The position numbers were made by a program, and so were the translations under genes. A DNA stretch of 64,000 bases, taken from positions 46,776 to 110,775 of the forward strand of contig JAKOSN010000172.1 of NCBI GenBank assembly GCA_029777335.1. The letters run 5' to 3'. Every line of letters starts with the position of its first letter. Position 1 is the stretch's first letter. The notes under the pieces were generated by a model. The model made no database searches and was not told the origin of the DNA. It was given only the letters and a program-made list of their open reading frames with translations. Positions 26,055-34,299 of this stretch are shown piece by piece. The stretch comes from Planctomycetota bacterium (GTDB taxonomy: Bacteria; Planctomycetota; Planctomycetia; Gemmatales; Gemmataceae).

Positions 26055-27479
26055 ATGGCTACCGACGAGTCGCCTCCCCCCGCGCGCGACCGCGAAGCCT
26101 TCCGCTGGCAGACCTTCTTTGAGCGCTCCTCGGATCCGCTCTTTCTTCTCAACCGCCATTGTCGTCTGCAGTACGTGAATCGCGCCTGGGAGCAGTTGAC
26201 CGGATTGTTGCTCCCCGAGGTCCGCGGTCTCCGTTGTCGCCTGGAACAACCCGTTGGCCCTCATGACTCCTGGCAGACGATTCTGGCGCACGTTCTCTGC
26301 CCCCCGGTGGAGGCGCGTCGCGGGGACCTTGAAATCTGCCGGCGCCTTTTCCCAGAACAGCGTGGAGCCGCCCCTTGCTGGTGGCAGCTGACCTTCTTCC
26401 CCTTGCGCGAAGCGGAGCGTTTGCTGGGCATCGTTGGAAGAGTCCAGGTCCTGAGCCAGGAAGCCGTCGCCGGAGGAAGCGCCTTACCCGAAGGCCTCGC
26501 CACGCTACGTGCCCGTGTGGCCCAGCGCTACCGCATGGACCGACTCGGCAGCGCCTTACCCGCCATGCAACGTTGTGCGGAGCAAGTTCGCCTCGCCAGT
26601 ACTCTTTCTTGCCCGGTGTTACTCATTGGTCCACCGGGTTCGGGAAAGAAGTCACTGGCCCGGACCATTCACCACCGCAGTCCGCGAGGGGAAACCACCT
26701 TAATTGCTCTCGATTGTCGTCGATTGCCCGCCTTTGCCGTCGCTTCGATTCTCCTCGACCGTCAACGCATGGTCAATCCGGGGACCATCTATCTTGACGA
26801 CCCAGGGGCACTCCCACGCGAAGTGCAAGCTCAGCTCGCGGAAAGGCTACTGGGTGCGGATCAATTAGAACGAACCCCCGCTTCATACATGCCGCGCGTT
26901 CTCGCCGGCTGTTCGGTCGATCCCAGTGAACAGGTCCGCGACGGCTTGCTCCTGGATGAACTCTTGCAGCGTCTCGCCATTCTCCGGGTGGATGTTCCGT
27001 CGCTCCGTGCGCGCCGTGACGATCTGCCTCGAATCATCGACCGCCTGCTCCAGCGCCTCAACAGCGAGGGGGGGCGCTCCATTACACGCTTGAGTCCCGA
27101 CGCCTGGGAGATCGTCCTTGGTTACACCTGGCCTGGGAACCTGCGCGAGTTGTATTCCGCCTTGCAACACGCCCGGGCCCACACAAGGACCGACGTGATC
27201 GATGCCCTTGATCTTCCCTATCCGATTCGCCAGGGAGTGCATCTGGCCACGGTCCCCTCCACGAAGCCCCCGCGCGCTCTCGTCCTCGATGCAATTCTGG
27301 AAATGGTCGAGAAACGTCTGATACAACTGGTCTTGCAGCGCACTCGGGGAAACAGGACCAAGGCGGCCGAGATGCTCTCGATCTGGAGGCCTCGTTTGAT
27401 TCGTCGCATCGAGGCTCTCAAGCTGGGTGATGATCAGGCGGTCATCGAGGTGGATCCCGAGAGCCTTGAACAGGATTGA
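26055..27479 (+). CDS. PAS-AAA-Fis regulator lacking the GAFTGA loop
   Basis: A 474-aa protein built like a sigma-54 enhancer-binding activator. A PAS-like domain covers about 17-135 (SSDPLFLLNRHCRLQYVNRAW). The AAA domain has Walker A GPPGSGKK (192-199), a Walker B-like GTIYLDDPG (243-251, second acid Asp), PSLRARRDDLPRI and WPGNLREL (359-366). The GAFTGA surface loop that contacts sigma-54 should fall around 221-240 but is absent, with about 20 residues missing. A Fis-type helix-turn-helix ends the protein (about 420-456, GNRTKAAEMLSIWRPRL). Like TyrR or HupR it may regulate sigma-70 promoters. GGGGGAG precedes the ATG. Confidence 0.8.
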   Translation: MATDESPPPARDREAFRWQTFFERSSDPLFLLNRHCRLQYVNRAWEQLTGLLLPEVRGLRCRLEQPVGPHDSWQTILAHVLCPPVEARRGDLEICRRLFPEQRGAAPCWWQLTFFPLREAERLLGIVGRVQVLSQEAVAGGSALPEGLATLRARVAQRYRMDRLGSALPAMQRCAEQVRLASTLSCPVLLIGPPGSGKKSLARTIHHRSPRGETTLIALDCRRLPAFAVASILLDRQRMVNPGTIYLDDPGALPREVQAQLAERLLGADQLERTPASYMPRVLAGCSVDPSEQVRDGLLLDELLQRLAILRVDVPSLRARRDDLPRIIDRLLQRLNSEGGRSITRLSPDAWEIVLGYTWPGNLRELYSALQHARAHTRTDVIDALDLPYPIRQGVHLATVPSTKPPRALVLDAILEMVEKRLIQLVLQRTRGNRTKAAEMLSIWRPRLIRRIEALKLGDDQAVIEVDPESLEQD

Positions 27480-27491
27480 CACCAGGTTGTC

Positions 27492-27887
27492 ATGCGCCAT
27501 CCGCAGATTCTCGTTTATGAATGGGATGACTTGCTCACTGGGATGCTGGAGGAACTCGCGCACAGTCGGCGCTGGACCTTGCACGCGCCGCGCCAACGGG
27601 GTCGCTGTCTGGAGTATTTGCAAGCAAGCGAGACGCCCACGGTGCTGGTCCTGCGGCTCGGGCGAAATCTGGAACAGGAACTCTCCTTGCTGGAACACAT
27701 CGCCTGGCTCTATCCCGAAACGAGGCTGGTGGTGGTGGGAGAAAAACAACATGAATGGTTGATGGGGCTGGCCTGGGATCTGGGCGCGGACTACGTGTTA
27801 CTCCTTCCGTATCCCCCCGAGGCGCTGGCCCAGGTCGTGGCGGGGCTGATGGGGCCTGGGCCTCCTGTGCACCAGGAGGTCCCATGA
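27492..27887 (+). CDS. Receiver-like protein without the phospho-acceptor Asp
   Basis: A 131-aa single-domain protein with the alternating strand-helix pattern of a response-regulator receiver: ILVYEWDDLLTGMLEELA, TVLVLRLGRNLEQELSLL, TRLVVVGEKQHEWLMGLAWDLGADYVLLLPYPPEAL. At the end of strand 3 the phospho-acceptor Asp is replaced (LRLGR) and the conserved Lys of strand 5 is Pro (LLPYPP). It should therefore work without phosphorylation. It lies 12 bases after the PAS-AAA gene and its stop overlaps the ferredoxin start (ATGA), so these three are co-expressed. Confidence 0.65.
   Translation: MRHPQILVYEWDDLLTGMLEELAHSRRWTLHAPRQRGRCLEYLQASETPTVLVLRLGRNLEQELSLLEHIAWLYPETRLVVVGEKQHEWLMGLAWDLGADYVLLLPYPPEALAQVVAGLMGPGPPVHQEVP
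27874..27879 (+). promoter_or_regulatory. Shine-Dalgarno of the ferredoxin gene inside the preceding gene
   Basis: AGGAGG four bases before ATG 27884, within the last codons of the receiver-like gene. It fixes the ferredoxin start and argues against the longer in-frame reading from 27755. Confidence 0.75.
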
Positions 27888-28075
27888 ACTTTCCGCTTCC
27901 TGTTCTGGATATCACACGTTGCACAGGGGTCGCGGACTGCGTCGCCGTTTGCCCCACCTACTGCCTGGAGATGGACGGGCCGTTGCCCTGGCTTCCACGC
28001 CCTGCCGACTGCATCAGTTGCGGACTGTGCGTCCTCATCTGCCCCGCTGAAGCGCTCACCCTTGCCGCGGAGTAG
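27884..28075 (+). CDS. Ferredoxin with two cluster motifs, first one atypical
   Basis: A 63-aa bacterial-type ferredoxin. The second motif is classical: Cys43-x2-Cys46-x2-Cys49-x3-Cys53-Pro. The first reads Cys13-x5-Cys19-x3-Cys23-Pro, with Val16 where the second cysteine should be, the pattern of 3Fe-4S sites in seven-iron ferredoxins; an extra Cys27 is nearby. It is thus either a 7Fe ferredoxin or has one [4Fe-4S] site with a non-Cys ligand. It overlaps the receiver-like gene by four bases and ends the operon headed by membrane proteins and a PAS-AAA regulator. Confidence 0.85.
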   Translation: MNFPLPVLDITRCTGVADCVAVCPTYCLEMDGPLPWLPRPADCISCGLCVLICPAEALTLAAE

Positions 28076-28114
28076 ACTCCAACGAGAAGAAGCATACCCC
28101 CCCACAACTGACAT

Positions 28115-29404
28115 TCATCGTTGTGCACTTCCGCAGACAAGCAGTTTCTCCAGGCAATCACAAATCGTCTCGACGGCGTTCTCCTGACGCACTGCCTCCC
28201 CCACTGCGGCAGCACGCTGCGCATAGGTCGGATTGTGCAGTAGTTTCCGCAACTCCGCCACCCCCCGCGGCACGGTGTAGCGATAGCGCGACAGGGTGCG
28301 TGCGATTCCCAGGCGCACCACGCGGGCGGCGTTATCGGGTTGATCGTGCGCAAACGGCACTACCAGCATCGGCCTCCCTGCACGCATCGCCTGTCCGGTT
28401 GTCCCGACTCCTCCCTGATGCACAATCACCTTCGCGCGTGGAAACAACTCAGAGAAGGGAGCGTACTCGAACGCGACCACTCCTTCAGGTAGCTGCGCGG
28501 GACGATTCCCTGTGTCTTCTCCGACAAGCAAGACCGCGCGCTGGTTCAGTTGCATGGCTGCTGCGACGCTGGTTTCGTAAAACGTTCCCGCATCGCAGAC
28601 TGCCGACGACCCAAGCGTAAACACAATTGGTGGACTGCCACGATCGAGAAACTCTGATAATTCGGCTGGCATCCCTTTTGTCCCATGGCGATCGTAAAAC
28701 GGAAATCCCGTGAGAACCGTCTGAGCAGGCCAGTCTGGCTGACTCTCTCCCAGCAACCGCGAGAACAATCCCAACACCAGCTGCGGAGAATGCTGCCCCT
28801 CGAAGAACGGGTCGTGTCGGGCCAGGGGCAGCCCCAGTTCCCCACGTAAGCGATGCCAGGGTTCACTCCAGGTTCGCACCGACCATTTCATCAGCCGAAC
28901 GAGTGGACGATGAAACCGGGGTCCGAGAAAACGCAGCGATTGCAGGAATGGTGCCGGTGCCAGCACTGGGGGATCGTAGACGGAGAAAAAGCCGAACGGG
29001 GTCAACATGGTCGAGGCCCAGGGAAGGCCCAACTTCTCGGCTACGAGGGGAGTTGCGAAAGTGAGCATGTGCGAAACCAGCAGATCCGCTCCCCTGGCCG
29101 CCGCTGCCAGATCCTCATACGACTCCTTCACAACCGGCAGGATCACCTCGCGAAGAACGACCTCGCCCCCCTTGCGCTGATCCATCACGCGCTTGAGCAG
29201 ATCGTTCTTCCTCGCCGGATCGGGCGCGTCAGGGCGCACAGGGTGAAAGGCAATCCCCTCCCCTTCGATTTTCTTCCGATAAATCTCACTGGTGGCAATG
29301 ACAGGCTCATGTCCTCTCGCCTTCAATCCATGCGCCATGGCGATCGACGGATGCACATCCCCCAGCGAGCCGAAGGTGCTCAACACAATGCGCGATTTCT
29401 TCAT
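28115..29404 (-). CDS. UGT-type glycosyltransferase (GT1)
   Basis: A 429-aa GT-B fold glycosyltransferase of the UGT/EryCIII group, transferring a sugar from a nucleotide donor to a small or lipid acceptor. The N-terminus RIVLSTFGSLGDVHPSIAMAHGL has the glycine loop and His of the acceptor site; the C-terminus has IVHQGGVGTTGQAMRAGRPMLVVPFAHDQPDNA, the donor-binding motif ending in a conserved Asp-Gln. No signal peptide. It diverges from two Gfo/Idh genes and an MFS transporter, suggesting a sugar-related locus. Converges with the ferredoxin operon across 39 bases. Confidence 0.85.
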   Translation of the reverse strand: MKKSRIVLSTFGSLGDVHPSIAMAHGLKARGHEPVIATSEIYRKKIEGEGIAFHPVRPDAPDPARKNDLLKRVMDQRKGGEVVLREVILPVVKESYEDLAAAARGADLLVSHMLTFATPLVAEKLGLPWASTMLTPFGFFSVYDPPVLAPAPFLQSLRFLGPRFHRPLVRLMKWSVRTWSEPWHRLRGELGLPLARHDPFFEGQHSPQLVLGLFSRLLGESQPDWPAQTVLTGFPFYDRHGTKGMPAELSEFLDRGSPPIVFTLGSSAVCDAGTFYETSVAAAMQLNQRAVLLVGEDTGNRPAQLPEGVVAFEYAPFSELFPRAKVIVHQGGVGTTGQAMRAGRPMLVVPFAHDQPDNAARVVRLGIARTLSRYRYTVPRGVAELRKLLHNPTYAQRAAAVGEAVRQENAVETICDCLEKLLVCGSAQR

Positions 29405-29552
29405 GGCAGCATCTCAATTCTCATCGGTGGTCTCCGCTCTTCGTCGCAATAACCCCGGCGCTCACTCCGAAACGAAGTGCATGATTGACATTCCGACTGG
29501 CTCTGCTACCGTCTGGAGATTCAGGTCTCCAGGGAATGCCAGGGTTGCATGC

Positions 29553-30434
29553 ATGATCCAGCTAGCTGTCAGCGGAGGGAATGAGGCGACATGGAAAGCA
29601 GTGCAGGCGCGCCTGCGCGGCGGCACAATCGCTTCTATTATCGATCTGCACCATCCGGTTTCTCTCCTCCCCTCCTGTGATGCCGTGGTGGTCGCGAGTC
29701 CAGTTCGCCCCACGGATTCCGCGCTTGAGGACTGCCTGCGCGCTGGCAAACACCTGCTTCTGGCCCAGGTTCCCTCGTTGTCACCGGAGTCGATGGCGCG
29801 TCTGTTCGCGCGCGCTCATGACTGTGGCGTGGTGTTCACCATTCTTAACCCAGATCGTTATCTTCCCTCACGCCACTTTATCAAGCAACATCTGCCCGAG
29901 AAACTCGGCGAGGTCGGCCTGATCCGGATGCATCGCTGGGAACCGCTTCCCCAATCGCCCGACGGGGAACCTCCCAGTTCTCTCCTCTCCGATCTTGATC
30001 TGGTCTGCTGGCTCATGGGCAAACGCCCCGAGGTGGTGTTCGCCCTCCGACCAGCTGGAGCAACCCTCCCTACAAGCATGATACAGATCCATCTTGGCTG
30101 GAGAGCTGGAGGGATGGCTTTGATCGATCACGCGCGTTGCCTCCCCTCAGGCCCAGGGTATGTCTCCCTCTCGATCATTGGTTTTTCAGGAGCGATCTAC
30201 GCCGACGATCAGCACAACACCCACCTCCTTTTCAAAGGCGGGCTGCCCCAGGCGATCCCAACGAGCGAAGAGCCCTCCCAGATGGCCGCCGTGATCCAGA
30301 CATTCCTCGACGGCCTGCACAATGGGACCAATTTCACTGCTCTGGCCACCTCCTGGCACGAGGTACATCTGGTGCTCGATGCCGTGGAACAGTCCGTTGC
30401 CTCCAACCAAGCCATTCACCTGGAGAATCGCTGA
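29553..30434 (+). CDS. Short Gfo/Idh/MocA-like protein, probable non-catalytic
   Basis: A 293-aa protein, shorter than the usual 340-400. It starts MIQLAVSGGNEATWKAV, follows with CDAVVVASPVRPTDSALEDCLRAGKHLL, then reads LAQVPSLSPES where active members have EKP. The missing Lys and the weak nucleotide loop (SGGNEA) suggest lost dehydrogenase activity. The C-terminal domain is present (GWRAGGMALIDHA). ATG 29553 is chosen because homology begins there; the frame is open upstream without likeness. The next gene, a fuller Gfo/Idh protein with the motif, begins two bases after this stop. Confidence 0.7.
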   Translation: MIQLAVSGGNEATWKAVQARLRGGTIASIIDLHHPVSLLPSCDAVVVASPVRPTDSALEDCLRAGKHLLLAQVPSLSPESMARLFARAHDCGVVFTILNPDRYLPSRHFIKQHLPEKLGEVGLIRMHRWEPLPQSPDGEPPSSLLSDLDLVCWLMGKRPEVVFALRPAGATLPTSMIQIHLGWRAGGMALIDHARCLPSGPGYVSLSIIGFSGAIYADDQHNTHLLFKGGLPQAIPTSEEPSQMAAVIQTFLDGLHNGTNFTALATSWHEVHLVLDAVEQSVASNQAIHLENR

Positions 30435-30435
30435 C

Positions 30436-31539
30436 ATGGATCAACTACCACGATTCCGCTGTGCAGTGGTGAGTGTGGTGAAACACGCTTATGTCGCACA
30501 AGGGATGGCCGCGCATCCTCGGTTCGAACTGGCCGTCGTGACCGACAACGCCAACGTTCCTCCCTGGACTCATGAGCGCAACGCGGAGTTCGCCCACGCC
30601 TGGGGGATTCCCTATATTCCCGATCTTGAACAGGCGTTTCAGGCCTGCCCGGTTCAGGTGGCGATTATCAGTTCCGAGGCCGAACGCCATTGTGAACTCA
30701 GTATCCGGGCCGCCTCCGCAGGGAAGCATATTGTTCAGGATAAACCGCTGGGAACCCGTCGCAACGAGGTGGATCGCCTTGTCGCCGCACTCGAACGGTA
30801 TCGTGTGAAATTTCTGATGTGGAATCGTAACTTGCTCCCTGCTGTTCTCAATGCTCGTGATCTCCTCCAGGCTGGGACCATTGGTCGGATTCAGGCAATC
30901 CATACCGATTTCTACTTTGCCAAGGATGCCGGGCCACCTCGTGGCACACGCTCCCCTGGTTATCCTCCCATGGATTGGTACAGCTATCAGATCGCTGCTC
31001 ATGGCGACGGCTCCGATGGTGCTGTGGGGCGAGAACCTTTGGGGGAGTTGGCCAACGAGGCCATTTATCCACTTGGATACATCCACCTCCTTACTGGAAC
31101 CCCGGTGAGGCGAGTCTTTGCGCGCTCGGCACCTTTCTTTCACCAGGTGTACGCAGATAATCAGGTGGAAGACCTCGCCAGTGTCACTCTCGACATGGAA
31201 GGTGGGATGATTGGCACCGTGGCTATTGGCCGGATTGGAGCAGCCAGTCATCCTTCCGGGGGAGAGATGAGAATCCACCTCGTGGGTGAATCAGGAGCAC
31301 TGGTGATCAACGAATCACGGCCCGAGGTGGGGCTGTATTATCGCAACCAACCCCCACGCGAACCACGCCATCGCCGCGTTGCCGGTGAGCTGGAATTCCT
31401 CCTCGCTGACAACTTTGCCCAGGCGCTCGATACCGATGGCGAAACCGTCCTGGGGATTCACACAGCACGAGCGATCTTCGCCACAGTGGAGGCCGCGCTG
31501 GAATCATCGCGCACAGGACAGCCTGTAAACGTGAGATGA
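30436..31539 (+). CDS. Gfo/Idh/MocA family oxidoreductase
   Basis: A 367-aa predicted NAD(P)-dependent sugar dehydrogenase. The Rossmann domain is followed by QVAIISSEAERHCELSIRAASAGKHIVQDKPLGT, whose DKP keeps the catalytic Lys. The substrate domain has IQAIHTDFYFAKDAG and HGDGSDGAVGREPLGELANEAIYPLGYIHLL. The N-terminal loop is unusual (VVSVVKHAYVAQGM). Its ATG follows the stop of the degenerate Gfo protein by one base, so a heteromer is plausible. An MFS transporter gene follows by 93 bases, which suits a sugar or cyclitol uptake and oxidation module. Confidence 0.82.
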   Translation: MDQLPRFRCAVVSVVKHAYVAQGMAAHPRFELAVVTDNANVPPWTHERNAEFAHAWGIPYIPDLEQAFQACPVQVAIISSEAERHCELSIRAASAGKHIVQDKPLGTRRNEVDRLVAALERYRVKFLMWNRNLLPAVLNARDLLQAGTIGRIQAIHTDFYFAKDAGPPRGTRSPGYPPMDWYSYQIAAHGDGSDGAVGREPLGELANEAIYPLGYIHLLTGTPVRRVFARSAPFFHQVYADNQVEDLASVTLDMEGGMIGTVAIGRIGAASHPSGGEMRIHLVGESGALVINESRPEVGLYYRNQPPREPRHRRVAGELEFLLADNFAQALDTDGETVLGIHTARAIFATVEAALESSRTGQPVNVR

Positions 31540-31632
31540 GAATCCGGTCGGGTTGGGTCTTGCTCCGCAACCACCCATGTAGCACTCCACCGGAAACGCG
31601 GAGCGTCCCTCTTTCTTCACCCGGGACCTGTG

Positions 31633-33027
31633 ATGAACGCCACCTCTCCAATCCCACAGCGTGTTACTCCCCTGTCCGCCACGGGGCGGTGGTTGATTCT
31701 CCTCGCGGGCTTTTTCGGTTGGATGTTCGCGGGCGTGGAGATGTCGATCACTCAGCTGAGCGGACAGCCAGCCGCGGTGGATCTTCTGGCACGCGCAGGA
31801 ACGGTCGATGCCGAGAAGTATCAGGCATGGCAACAGTGGTACGAGACAACCAAGGGTTTCGCCCCCTTCCCTCCGGGATTTACCGAAGCCGATCACCGGG
31901 AGTGGTTGGAAGCAAGGGCCCTCGTGGGTCGCTGGTTCGCCTGGTATCAATGTGCATTCCTCTTCGGAGCCGCAACGGGAGGATTTGTCTTTGGATGGCT
32001 CGGAGATCGAGTTGGCCGGTCCCGGGGAGTGGCGGCCAGCATCCTGACTTATTCGGGGATGGCCGCCTTGGCGTACTTTGCACAGACACCGTGGGAGTTT
32101 CTCCTGCTGTGGTTTCTCGCCTGTACCGGGGTGGGAGGGATGTGGCCCAATGGGGTGGCCCTGGTATCGGAGGCCTGGCCAGGGATGTCTCGCCCCCTCG
32201 TGGCTGGGGTTCTGGGAACCTCCGCCAACGTGGGTCTTTTTCTGATGGCCTCGCTGGCGGTGCAGGTTCGTATCACCCCGAGCGATTGGCGCTGGACCAT
32301 GCTTGTTGGAACTGCTCCCGTGTGCCTGGGTGTGTTCGTCCTCCTGCTGGTTCCGGAATCCCCTCGTTGGCTCGCCTCGCGTAACCTGGTAACTCCAACG
32401 TCTGGGCCATCCACTCCAGGAGTGTTTCGCCCTCCCCTGCTCGGTGTCACCCTGGTTGGAATTGTGGTGGCGACGGTGCCGATGATGGGCGGCTGGGGGA
32501 GTGCGAACTGGATGATTCCCTGGGCGGCCGAGGCCGGAGAGGCCTCCTCTCCACCTGATCCCTTTCTGAAGGCGAAGGTAGGTCAGGTCCGGGCCTTGAC
32601 CGGGATTGTCGGTAGCCTTCTGGGGGGGTGGGTGGCCAGTTTGCTCGGGCGGCGACTGTCGTTTTTCGGCGTCAGTCTTGCTTCTCTGCTCATCGCTCAG
32701 TACGTGTTCTGGGATCACCCTCCCACCCGCCCTGGATTCCTCTTTTGGGTGGGAGCGTTGGGATTCTTCAGTGGGATCTACTTTGGTTGGTTGCCGCTCT
32801 GCCTCCCCGAACTCTTTCCCACACCCGTTCGCTCCACAGGTTCAGGAGTCAGCTTCAACTTCGGCCGGGTCGTCACTGCCCTGACCGTGTTCGCCACGGG
32901 GGCTCTCATGCACTGCTTTGGTGGAGATTATGCTCGCGTGGGACGCGCCACCAGTCTGATCTTCCTCCTTGGAATGGTGATCATCTGGTTTGCCCCTGAT
33001 ACGAGCCAAACGCAACTTGAGGATTGA
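31633..33027 (+). CDS. MFS transporter (sugar-porter-like)
   Basis: A 464-aa major facilitator with about twelve membrane segments. Characteristic loops are GWLGDRVGRSRGV after helix 2 (the GxxxDRxGR signature) and LVPESPRWLASR after helix 6, typical of the sugar-porter group. A long, polar loop between the first two helices (about 40-95) is unusual and may be periplasmic. A GTG at 31630 directly before the ATG could also start the protein. Position after two Gfo/Idh genes suggests uptake of their substrate. Confidence 0.85.
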   Translation: MNATSPIPQRVTPLSATGRWLILLAGFFGWMFAGVEMSITQLSGQPAAVDLLARAGTVDAEKYQAWQQWYETTKGFAPFPPGFTEADHREWLEARALVGRWFAWYQCAFLFGAATGGFVFGWLGDRVGRSRGVAASILTYSGMAALAYFAQTPWEFLLLWFLACTGVGGMWPNGVALVSEAWPGMSRPLVAGVLGTSANVGLFLMASLAVQVRITPSDWRWTMLVGTAPVCLGVFVLLLVPESPRWLASRNLVTPTSGPSTPGVFRPPLLGVTLVGIVVATVPMMGGWGSANWMIPWAAEAGEASSPPDPFLKAKVGQVRALTGIVGSLLGGWVASLLGRRLSFFGVSLASLLIAQYVFWDHPPTRPGFLFWVGALGFFSGIYFGWLPLCLPELFPTPVRSTGSGVSFNFGRVVTALTVFATGALMHCFGGDYARVGRATSLIFLLGMVIIWFAPDTSQTQLED

Positions 33028-33597
33028 AACGTCAGCTACAGGGAAGTTCTTCCCCAGCCGACAATGGAAAAATCCCCCAGCGCCAGTGGATGCTCCCCAT
33101 GCTCTGGGGAAAGATTCCACTTCTCGACACAGCCTCAACATCGTTCTCGGCTGGGTTCCTCCCCTCCTCTCCAATTCTCCATACCGCTCCTTTGCGTGGT
33201 TTTCTCCTGGCTTGGAGCTTCCAGAACCGCCCAATCACCTCAAACCTGAGAGTGAGGCTCGCCTTTGGAGCCCCTCCGTTGTAAAATAGCCAATAGCTCA
33301 ATTCGTCCTGTTTCGCCGAGGGCAGAGTCATCGCGTTCCATTCTCCTTGCCTTTCCTTGGCGTCCGGTTGAATGTTCGCACCCCCATTCGTTTGCTGTGG
33401 ATCGGTGCTCACTTTGCTGTTTCTCGATACTCCAGAGCGCTGCCAAGTCCACGCCCTCGCGTTGTTCTCATTTCGTCGGCACGACAGTTGCTCGATTCAG
33501 CTTGCACCGAGCAGGTGTCAACGCTTCGCCGGAGCCGACTACCATCTGCACCAGGAGGGAAGGATCCATCTCCAATCACCCGAAATGAGGAGAAGAC
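33028..33597. other. 570-base intergenic stretch without a convincing gene
   Basis: Short open frames here lack homology or codon signal. Near the left end GGGAAGTTCTTCCC (33041-33054) makes a 5-base hairpin 14 bases after the MFS stop, without a T-run. The right end holds the ribosome site GAGGAG before ATG 33598. The stretch is pyrimidine-rich on the plus strand, so a long 5' leader or a decayed gene is possible. Confidence 0.4.
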
Positions 33598-34299
33598 ATG
33601 TTGACAGCATCGACGATGCTCGAACGTCAGGCCGAGGCTCTTTCCCGGGCGCTGTGCCACGTTCACCAGGAATCTCGCGATTCCAAACCTACCACCCCGT
33701 TGATCGTTCTCGCGCGCGAGTCAGGAACTCCGGCGAGTGCCATCGCGGAAGCACTTGGCGCCAGATTAAACTGGCCGGTCTACGATCAAGAACTCCTCCG
33801 CAAAATCTCGGCCGATATGGGCCTCCGTGTCAGTCTGCTTGAGAGTGTGGACGAACAGCACCAGAACTGGCTCGCGGAATGCGTCGAGGCGTTTGTCTCT
33901 GCTCCGCATGTCAGCGAGGAACGCTACGTTCGTCATCTGGCGGAAACCCTCTTTTCACTGAACGCCACAGGACACTGTGTGATCGTTGGCCGTGGTGCCG
34001 CCCATTTGCTTCCGGGAGACCACATTCTGCGCGTCCGTCTCGTCGGGAACATTGAAGACCGCATCCGCGCCGTTGCGGAGCGCCGGAAGCTCTCCTACAA
34101 GGAGGCAACCCGGGTAGTTCATGAGACCGATCGCGAGCAACAGCGCTTCGTCAAGGAGTATTTCCTGGTCGATCCGACAGAACCTCGTTCTTACGATCTC
34201 ATCCTTAATACATCACGCTGGACTGTTTCGGATTGCACCGACATGATTATCCAGGGGCTCCACCATCTTGAAACACGGCTGCACGGATCCCATGTCTAA
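33598..34299 (+). CDS. Cytidylate kinase-like protein
   Basis: A 233-aa protein of the cytidylate-kinase-like family (PF13189 type). After a 35-residue leader it reads LIVLARESGTPASAIAEALGARLNWPVYDQELLRKIS, then GHCVIVGRGAAHLLPG and LRVRLVGNIEDRIRAVAERRKLS, then DLILNTSRWTVSD. In active members the loop is GSGG; here it is GTPA, so the P-loop is degraded and nucleotide phosphorylation is uncertain. The Arg-rich LID region (AVAERRKLSYKEA, ETDREQQRFVKEYF) is kept. GAGGAG precedes the ATG. It stands alone between two long gene-poor stretches. Confidence 0.78.
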   Translation: MLTASTMLERQAEALSRALCHVHQESRDSKPTTPLIVLARESGTPASAIAEALGARLNWPVYDQELLRKISADMGLRVSLLESVDEQHQNWLAECVEAFVSAPHVSEERYVRHLAETLFSLNATGHCVIVGRGAAHLLPGDHILRVRLVGNIEDRIRAVAERRKLSYKEATRVVHETDREQQRFVKEYFLVDPTEPRSYDLILNTSRWTVSDCTDMIIQGLHHLETRLHGSHV

